Below are positions 5,487 to 9,801 of a DNA stretch of 9,801 bases, one piece after another. The notes beneath the pieces were generated by a model. It searched no databases. It was not told the DNA's origin and worked only from the letters and a program-made list of their open reading frames with translations. The stretch comes from Planctomycetes bacterium SM23_32 (GTDB lineage: Bacteria > Planctomycetota > Brocadiia > SM23-32). Position numbers and translations under genes: made by a program. The DNA lies in NCBI GenBank assembly GCA_001303885.1, contig LJUE01000051.1:1-9801 (forward strand). Direction: 5' to 3'. Numbering within the stretch: position 1 is the first letter of the stretch; each line of letters starts with the position of its first letter.

Positions 5487-6650
5487 TCAGGCGCCCTGTA
5501 GAGGCTCGATCTGGGCCACCTCGTCGTCGCGCCAACCCAGCAGCGCCAGCTTCTCGCGCACGTAGTAGACGTAGTTCTCATACGGCACGTCGTCCGGGAT
5601 GCGGTGGTCGCCGTGTGGGATGAAGCCCCCGTCCTCCACCACCGGCGCGACGCGCCGCAGCTCGGCCAGTATCTCCTCCCGGCCGAAGGCGAGCTGGTGC
5701 TTGGCCACCCCGCCCCGCAAGAGGATGTCGTGCCCCCACCTCTCGCGGTACTTCACCGGGTCCGAGCCGGGGTGCACCTCGAGCGGGAACATGCAGTTGA
5801 GCCCGCACTCCAGCCAGACGGGCACCAGCGGCGTCACGTCGCCGTCGCAATCGGTCCAGATCACGTCGCAGCCGTGCTGGCGCAGCAGCGTGCAGACGCG
5901 TTTCAGGTGCGGCCCGACGATGGCGCGGAACATGGCCGGGCTGATCATCGGCCCGGAGCGGAAGCAGATGTCCTCCCAGCCCCCCGCGAAGTCCACCTGG
6001 ACGTGGCGAAGCGCTTCCTCGATCTGGCGGTAGTAGATCTGGCCGACCGTCGCCACGATCTCCTCGATCAGCTCCCGGTCGTCGTAGACCATCAGGGAGA
6101 TGTTCTCGAAGCCGATCCAGTTGCGCGGGGTGCCGAAGTAGGAGCCGAGCCCGATGCCGACCGGCAGGTTGCTGCGCAGCCACCGCCGCCCCAGCTCCTC
6201 ATAATCCGTCTGGAAGCGGCGCGGATCCTCCGGATCGAGTCGCTCGCGGAAGCGCTCCCAGTCCCCGCGGCCCTCGATGGGGAACTTCACGTAGTGGGGG
6301 ATGGTCTTGGTGCCGGCGACCTGCACCTCCTGGACGGTGCCGTCGGGGAGCCGCTCGCGGCGCACGCCGTCCTTCTCCTCGACGACCTCCCAGTCGCCGG
6401 CGAACGGCGGCACGGGGCCGTCCACGAAGGGCACCCAGTGCGCCGGGTCCACGCCGAAGTAGGCCTCCACGGACGGGATGTCGTTGTACTGGGCGGGCAG
6501 GCCCTCGGCGTGCCAGCGCTCGATGGTCTCATCGAGGTAGCCGAACTCCCAGTGGGGCACGCGGTCAACCGTCTGGAAGTGCATGACGCGGCGGAAGCGT
6601 TCGCGGTGGGTCAGCTCGCCCACGTCGGCGCGGATGATGCTCTCGCTCAT
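5487..6650 (-). CDS. Uroporphyrinogen decarboxylase-superfamily protein (not HemE)
   Basis: This 387-residue protein has the TIM-barrel pattern of the URO-D/cobalamin methyltransferase superfamily. Landmarks are LTHRERFRRVMHFQTVDRVPHWEFG (13-37), FENISLMVYDDRELIEEIV (181-199), the SGPMISPAMFRAIVGPHLKR segment (232-251), the CDVIWTDCDGDVTPLVPVWLECGLN segment (261-285), GGVAKHQLAFG and the C-terminal HGDHRIPDDVPYENYVYYV (346-363). The HemE N-terminal MRQAGR substrate motif is absent, so haem synthesis is unlikely. No MtaA-type H-x-C zinc motif is evident, although Cys261, Cys268, Cys282, Cys286, His346 and His349 could bind metal or corrinoid. Many such proteins of unknown substrate occur in planctomycetes and related bacteria. 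ATG 6650 is chosen because AGGAG (6657-6661) lies six bases upstream, a promoter lies just before it, and the family start motif follows; the longer open frame upstream crosses the promoter. No corrinoid protein is nearby. Confidence 0.87.
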   Translation of the reverse strand: MSESIIRADVGELTHRERFRRVMHFQTVDRVPHWEFGYLDETIERWHAEGLPAQYNDIPSVEAYFGVDPAHWVPFVDGPVPPFAGDWEVVEEKDGVRRERLPDGTVQEVQVAGTKTIPHYVKFPIEGRGDWERFRERLDPEDPRRFQTDYEELGRRWLRSNLPVGIGLGSYFGTPRNWIGFENISLMVYDDRELIEEIVATVGQIYYRQIEEALRHVQVDFAGGWEDICFRSGPMISPAMFRAIVGPHLKRVCTLLRQHGCDVIWTDCDGDVTPLVPVWLECGLNCMFPLEVHPGSDPVKYRERWGHDILLRGGVAKHQLAFGREEILAELRRVAPVVEDGGFIPHGDHRIPDDVPYENYVYYVREKLALLGWRDDEVAQIEPLQGA

Positions 6651-6681
6651 GGGGCGCTCCTGCAAGCGGTGACGGCGCGCC

Positions 6682-6710
6682 TTTATACACGACGGCCGGA
6701 GCGATGCAAA
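6682..6710 (-). promoter_or_regulatory. Sigma70-type promoter for the URO-D-like gene
   Basis: Minus-strand -35 TTTGCA (6710-6705, four of six consensus bases), a 17-base spacer, and -10 TATAAA (6687-6682, five of six). The -10 ends 31 bases before the ATG at 6650, giving a predicted leader of about 25 bases that includes the AGGAG ribosome site. Confidence 0.6.
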
Positions 6711-6747
6711 GCGCCTCGTGGGACGATGCGCCGGCGCCGCCCTGCCT

Positions 6748-6776
6748 TTGACGCCGGCCGCGCGGCCCCGTAGGAT
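6748..6776 (+). promoter_or_regulatory. Sigma70-type promoter for the redoxin-fusion gene
   Basis: -35 TTGACG (6748-6753, five of six), an exactly 17-base spacer, and -10 TAGGAT (6771-6776, four of six). It would start transcription near 6783, leaving a leader of about 97 bases before ATG 6880. It stands back to back with the URO-D-like promoter; the two -35 boxes are 37 bases apart. Confidence 0.55.
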
Positions 6777-6813
6777 GGCTGCGGTGGGGGGGGTTCGAGC
6801 AGGGCCCCGGGGG

Positions 6814-6844
6814 CGTCGTGCGTCTCCAGAGGAGACGACCGTCG
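6814..6844 (+). other. Stem-loop in the redoxin-fusion gene leader
   Basis: CGTCTCC (6821-6827), loop AGA, GGAGACG (6831-6837) is a perfect seven-pair stem. Two further G-C/C-G pair steps flank it outside small internal loops, extending the fold to 6814-6844. An eight-G run (6786-6793) lies near the predicted transcript start. No T-run follows, so it is not a terminator. The stem ends 27 bases before the AAAGGA ribosome site, so it could stabilise the mRNA or affect translation. Confidence 0.4.
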
Positions 6845-6879
6845 CATCGCATGTACTCGCACGCAAAGGAACTGGGACG

Positions 6880-8112
6880 ATGATGAAGACAGCAGGGACC
6901 GTCGGGCTCCTCGCGCTGTTCTGCGCGGGGACGGCCTTTGTGCTGCCGGCCTGCGGACAGGAGGCCGGGGCGCCCGAGGGCCCCGGCCGCGCTGAGGCCG
7001 TCCTGCGGCGCCTGGCCACGTGCTACCGGGACGCACAGAGCTACCGGGGCAGGTTCACGCTGGCCACACGCATCACCACGACCCAGGCAGAGCAGGAGTT
7101 GGAGATCGTCCTGGAGCTGGCCTGGCAGCGCCCCAACAAGCTGAGCGCGCAGGTCCAGGCCGGCGTCATGCCGCTGGAAGTGCGCTGCGACGGGCAGGCC
7201 TACTTCGTCTACGTCGAGGTCACCAACAAGTTCCTGGAGCGCCCCGCGCCAGAGAGCCTGGCGGACGTGTTCGAGCTGGAGCCGCTGAATTCCCTGCTTG
7301 CGGGGGGCCTCGGCCCCATGGTGGTCGGGCTGTTCGGGCAGGACCCCTATGCCGCCCTGACCGAGGGGGTCGAGCGCATGGAGCCGGTCGGCGCCGAGCA
7401 GGTCGCCGGGACGCCGGCCGAGCACGTCAGGCTCCACGCCGCGCGGACGCGCATGGACCTCTGGGTGGACGAGGCCGGCAGGCTCCTTCAGGCGCGGCTG
7501 GACCCCTGGCAGGCCATCGCCCGGGCCAAGGCGGCCAACCCGGAGCTCCAGGAGGTGACCATTGAGCTGGTCCACGAGCCGGGCACGACCGACGAGGCGT
7601 TCCCCGCGGAGACCTTTGCCTTTCGCCCTCCCGAAGACGCCGAGCGGGCCGACGACTTCCAGGACCTGATGGCCGTGGAGCTGGCGGGCAAGCTGGCGCC
7701 GGACTTCACGCTGGAGGGACTGGCGGAGGGGACGGTCTGGCGGCTTTCGGAGCACAGGGGCAAGGTGGTCCTGCTGGACTTCTGGGCCACGTGGTGCGGG
7801 CCGTGCCGTGCTGAGCTGCCCGAGCTACAGAAGGTCTACGAGGGCCTCGCGGACGAGGCGTTCCTGATGCTGGCGGTCAACGTGGGCGACCAGCGGGCGG
7901 CGGCGGCTTCGTTCGTGGAGCAGGAGGGCCTGACGATGCCCGTGGCCCTGGACAGCGACGGCCTGGTGGCCGCCCGCTACGGGGCCAGCGCCATACCGCA
8001 TACAGTGATCATCGGCAGGGACGGCGTGGTGGCGGAGGTCCACTCGGGCTACAGGCCCGGGGTGGGGCAGGCGATCCGACGCGAGATTGACGCGCTGCTG
8101 AAGGCCGAGTAG
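6880..8112 (+). CDS. Exported LolA/DUF2092-like domain fused to TlpA-type thioredoxin domain
   Basis: This 410-residue protein is probably an extracytoplasmic thiol-disulfide oxidoreductase. Residues 1-25 form a signal sequence (MMKTAG..., hydrophobic core, ending VLPAC). Cys25 could be a lipidation site, but Pro at -2 departs from the usual lipobox, so ordinary signal-peptidase cleavage is equally possible. Residues about 38-255 resemble LolA-like/DUF2092 proteins: YRDAQSYRGRFTL, the QRPNKLSAQVQ segment, VRCDGQAYFVYV, then RMDLWVDEAGRLLQARL. Residues about 270-408 are a redoxin domain with KLAPDFTL, KVVLLDFWATWCGPCRAELP (active site WCGPC at 305-309), ASAIPHTVII (cis-Pro373) and a closing helix. 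ATG 6880 has AAAGGA at 6865-6870; a second ATG at 6883 is the alternative. The stop is 17 bases from the convergent membrane-protein gene. The substrate of the N-terminal domain is unknown; this fusion is of a kind I associate with planctomycetes. Confidence 0.88.
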   Translation: MMKTAGTVGLLALFCAGTAFVLPACGQEAGAPEGPGRAEAVLRRLATCYRDAQSYRGRFTLATRITTTQAEQELEIVLELAWQRPNKLSAQVQAGVMPLEVRCDGQAYFVYVEVTNKFLERPAPESLADVFELEPLNSLLAGGLGPMVVGLFGQDPYAALTEGVERMEPVGAEQVAGTPAEHVRLHAARTRMDLWVDEAGRLLQARLDPWQAIARAKAANPELQEVTIELVHEPGTTDEAFPAETFAFRPPEDAERADDFQDLMAVELAGKLAPDFTLEGLAEGTVWRLSEHRGKVVLLDFWATWCGPCRAELPELQKVYEGLADEAFLMLAVNVGDQRAAAASFVEQEGLTMPVALDSDGLVAARYGASAIPHTVIIGRDGVVAEVHSGYRPGVGQAIRREIDALLKAE

Positions 8113-8138
8113 CGCCGCGCGGGCGGGGCCTACGGCGC
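8112..8138. terminator. Possible bidirectional stem-loop between convergent genes
   Basis: GCGCCG (8112-8117) and CGGCGC (8133-8138) form a perfect six-pair GC stem with a 15-base loop. It spans the 17-base gap between two convergent stop codons. Its position suits a shared transcription end for both strands, but no T-run follows on either side, so intrinsic termination is uncertain. Confidence 0.3.
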
Positions 8139-8708
8139 GCGCCGAGAGCCGGCCGCGGCCATGATCTGGGCGGCCTCGGCGCGGCTGACGCGCCTCTCCA
8201 GGGCGCTGACCTTGCCGCTGAGCCTGGCCAGCCATACGCCGCCGATCAGCACGATCGCCAGCAGGGCAAGGCCGAGCAGGAAGCCCGTGGATATCTCCCG
8301 ATGGGCCTTGGGGGCGGTCACGGCGGCCAGCTCCGCTTCCTCGGCGGACTCGTCGGTCGGCGCCGGTCGGTGCGTGGCAAAGGGGAACCGGACCTCCGGC
8401 GCATCCGACGAGGGCAGGACGATCTTCTTCGGCGCCGTCCAGTCGGGTTTCCGGCCGCCTGCTTTCGGTTCGCGGGCGGCCCTCTCCGCGTCGTTCTCCC
8501 GGTCGTGGAACAGCGTGCCACGGCGCACCGTCGGCTTGTGCTCACCGACCGGGCCGCGGCTGCCGATCGGCTTCACCTTGAGGTGTGGCCGGTGGGCGAT
8601 GTCCTCCTCGGGGCGCCGCAGCGCCGGTCCGCCGGCATCTCCCGGCGCCTCCGGGTCCGCTTGCGGGACGGCGGCCGGTCTGCGCTTCCTGCCTTCGGTT
8701 GCACTCAT
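8130..8708 (-). CDS. Single-pass membrane protein of unknown function, partner of ParA in operon
   Basis: I do not recognise this 192-residue protein. Residues 1-140 are low in hydrophobicity and rich in Pro, Arg, Lys, Glu and Ala, probably disordered. They include a basic patch around 41-66 (HLKVKPIGSRGPVGEHKPTV) and a DWTAPKKIVLP segment at 89-99. Residues 142-162 are one clear transmembrane helix (GFLLGLALLAIVLIGGVWLA). The tail from 163 (LSGKVSALERRVSRAEAAQ) has heptad-like spacing and could be a short coiled coil. There is no signal peptide. Topology is uncertain because positive residues flank both sides of the helix; the long N-terminal part in the cytoplasm seems more likely. ATG 8708 has GGAGAGGAT immediately upstream. 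It lies 48 bases behind parA on the same strand, where parB usually stands, so a membrane anchor or cargo adaptor for that ParA is plausible but unproven. It contains no ParB or HTH motif. Confidence 0.72.
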   Translation of the reverse strand: MSATEGRKRRPAAVPQADPEAPGDAGGPALRRPEEDIAHRPHLKVKPIGSRGPVGEHKPTVRRGTLFHDRENDAERAAREPKAGGRKPDWTAPKKIVLPSSDAPEVRFPFATHRPAPTDESAEEAELAAVTAPKAHREISTGFLLGLALLAIVLIGGVWLARLSGKVSALERRVSRAEAAQIMAAAGSRRAP

Positions 8709-8756
8709 TATCCTCTCCCTCAGCCTCGGCGGACGACGCGTTGTGATGTCCCCGCC

Positions 8757-9578
8757 TCATCCCGCCATCGAGCGGGCAAACGGCACGGGGTCCTGCTGCC
8801 CGAGCGGGCGCCGCAGCGCGGCCTCCATGGCCAGCACTTCCCGGGCCAGGGCGCGGTAGTCCTCGGCGCCGTGGCAGGTGGGGTCGTATTGCGTGATAGG
8901 CTGGCCGAAGCCCGGCGCCTCGGCCAGCCGGATGTTCTTGCGGATGATGGTCTCGAAAACGCGCGGCCCGAAATGCCCGCGTATCTCGTTCAGAATCTCC
9001 TGCGCCAGGCAGGTACGGGCATCGTGCATGCAGGCGATCACGCCGGTGATGCGCAGGGACCTGTTCATGTTCCGCCGCACCAGCCGCACCGTGCGCAGCA
9101 GCTTGCCGACGCCCTGGAGCGCGAAGAACTCCGTCTGGAGCGGTATGAAGACCTCACCGGCCGCGCACATCGCGTTCACGGTCAGGAGCCCCAGCGACGG
9201 CGCCGAGTCCATCAGAAGGTAGTCGAACGCGCCGGGGATGCCGTCCAGCGTCTTGCGCAGCGCAAGCAGGCGGTCCGGCCGGCCGGCAAGCTCGACCGAG
9301 AGACCCGCCAGGTCAATGCAGGCGGGCACGATGTGCAGACCGTGCACCGGGGTGACGCGGATGACGTCGGCGGGCTCGTGCTCGGCGCGCACCAGCGTGT
9401 AGATGGAGGGCTCGCCCCGCTCCAGCTCGATGCCGAAGTGCAGCGACAGGTTGGCCTGGGGGTCCACGTCAACCATCAGCACGGAGCGCCCCTGCTCGGC
9501 CAGGCAGGCGCCCAGGTTGGCGACCGTGGTTGTCTTGCCCACGCCGCCCTTCTGGTTCAGCACGATGATCCTTCGCAT
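8757..9578 (-). CDS. parA: ParA/Soj-type partitioning ATPase
   Basis: ParA-type ATPases dimerise on ATP, bind DNA nonspecifically and position chromosomes, plasmids or protein cargo. The product has 273 residues, close to chromosomal Soj. The deviant Walker A is NQKGGVGKTTT (8-18), with signature Lys10 and catalytic Lys15. Switch I is VDVDPQANLSLHFG (36-49) and Walker B is YLLMDSAPSLGLLTVNAM (120-137), with Ser-Ala where most ParAs have Cys-Pro. The C-terminal KNIRLAEAPGFGQPITQYDP (214-233) followed by HGAEDY matches the RLSEAPSHGQPI.LYD/GAE.Y region of Soj. There is no N-terminal HTH, so it is not a P1-type ParA. The start ATG at 9578 places the P-loop at the usual position; the open frame to 9755 is not conserved-looking. 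The ribosome site is modest (AGGCAGG about nine bases upstream). No parB follows; a membrane protein of unknown function does. A MinD-like role is less likely because no C-terminal amphipathic targeting helix is evident. Confidence 0.92.
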   Translation of the reverse strand: MRRIIVLNQKGGVGKTTTVANLGACLAEQGRSVLMVDVDPQANLSLHFGIELERGEPSIYTLVRAEHEPADVIRVTPVHGLHIVPACIDLAGLSVELAGRPDRLLALRKTLDGIPGAFDYLLMDSAPSLGLLTVNAMCAAGEVFIPLQTEFFALQGVGKLLRTVRLVRRNMNRSLRITGVIACMHDARTCLAQEILNEIRGHFGPRVFETIIRKNIRLAEAPGFGQPITQYDPTCHGAEDYRALAREVLAMEAALRRPLGQQDPVPFARSMAG

Positions 9579-9764
9579 GGCCGATGCCTGCCTGAGGTTG
9601 AGCTGCCACGCACGGGCGGCCCGTCGCACGGCGTTCCTACATGAAACGAGACGGCGCGGCGGCGAATCAAGCCCGACGGTTTGAAATCGCCCGGCGCTTT
9701 GCGCTACGCTATCGGACGTGCCTTGTGTGCACCCTTTGGCCTGCTGACCGCACAAAATGCTGTG

Positions 9765-9790
9765 CTCCGTGCATGTGGTTTGCCACGGAG
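9765..9790. repeat. Inverted repeat at the right edge
   Basis: CTCCGTG (9765-9771) and CACGGAG (9784-9790) form a seven-pair inverted repeat with a 12-base loop. The right arm continues as gccacggag aac..., resembling the 9-base-periodic units elsewhere in the window, and is cut by the window end. The surrounding 9579-9801 stretch holds no convincing gene. It should contain the parA promoter, for which I see only a weak minus-strand TTGATT-N18-TTTCAT. Confidence 0.35.
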
Positions 9791-9801
9791 AACTTGGGAC
9801 G

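Noticed and set aside
4556..5623. A 355-codon plus-strand open frame over the FGE-like gene
   Set aside because: The product is Arg/Pro/Gly-rich with no motif, while the opposite strand encodes clear FGE-sulfatase signatures.
5487..6650. HemE (haem-synthesis uroporphyrinogen decarboxylase)
   Set aside because: The diagnostic N-terminal MRQAGR motif and matching substrate residues are absent.
5604..6773. A 389-codon plus-strand open frame over the URO-D-like gene
   Set aside because: It is a shadow of the minus-strand coding frame, runs through the divergent promoter region and has no recognisable domain.
8301..9644. A 447-codon plus-strand open frame over parA and the membrane-protein gene
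   Set aside because: It spans two genes on the other strand, and its composition is typical of an antisense shadow (His/Arg/Gly/Gln-rich).
9633..9647. parS-like sequence near parA (GTTTCATGTAGGAAC on the minus strand)
   Set aside because: It matches the parS palindrome only with mismatches and a length change, and it is not palindromic itself.
9579..9755. N-terminal extension of ParA that could add a DNA-binding domain
   Set aside because: The extra residues show no helix-turn-helix, and the P-loop would be displaced from its normal position near the start.

Overview
The window is a GC-rich (roughly two-thirds G+C by eye) piece of a bacterial chromosome with eight protein-coding genes. One of them, at the left edge, is cut by the window end. 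I see no tRNA, rRNA, CRISPR array, insertion sequence or phage gene. The gene mix points to an environmental Planctomycetota-like bacterium or a neighbouring phylum: a fused LolA-like/DUF2092 plus TlpA-type redoxin, a membrane-anchored SUMF1/FGE-domain protein, a uroporphyrinogen-decarboxylase-like protein that is not HemE, and a 2-hydroxyacyl-CoA-dehydratase-family protein. This assignment is inferred from gene content only.

Left block, plus strand (2-3674): the C-terminal part of an M24 (Xaa-Pro type) aminopeptidase, accB, accC, then a 2-hydroxyacyl-CoA dehydratase (HgdB/BcrB-C) family protein. The gaps are 35, 64 and 40 bases and all genes point the same way, so this is probably one operon. 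AccB and AccC carry out the first half-reaction of acetyl-CoA carboxylase; the carboxyltransferase must be encoded elsewhere. The accB-accC gap holds a GC hairpin and a two-codon ORF just before accC.

Middle block, minus strand (6650 down to 3848): a URO-D-superfamily protein followed by a membrane-anchored FGE-sulfatase-domain protein. They are separated by 142 bases, and a perfect TATAAT lies before the second gene, so they are probably separate transcription units. The FGE-like protein carries a recent in-frame 30-bp tandem duplication, lacks the catalytic cysteine pair of true formylglycine-generating enzymes, and has looser codon use than its neighbours.

At 6651-6879 two good sigma70-type promoters stand back to back. 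One drives the URO-D-like gene leftwards. The other drives a secreted or lipid-anchored DUF2092-like/thioredoxin fusion (6880-8112) rightwards through a structured leader.

Right block, minus strand (9578 down to 8130): a Soj-type ParA ATPase and, 48 bases behind it where parB usually sits, an unrecognised 192-residue single-pass membrane protein. This ParA/membrane-protein pair is the best candidate here for an undescribed functional unit. Degenerate 9-base-periodic sequence of the (accacgaag/ccgcggag)n type occurs in two intergenic gaps and perhaps at the right window edge. The rest looks like ordinary chromosomal gene content.
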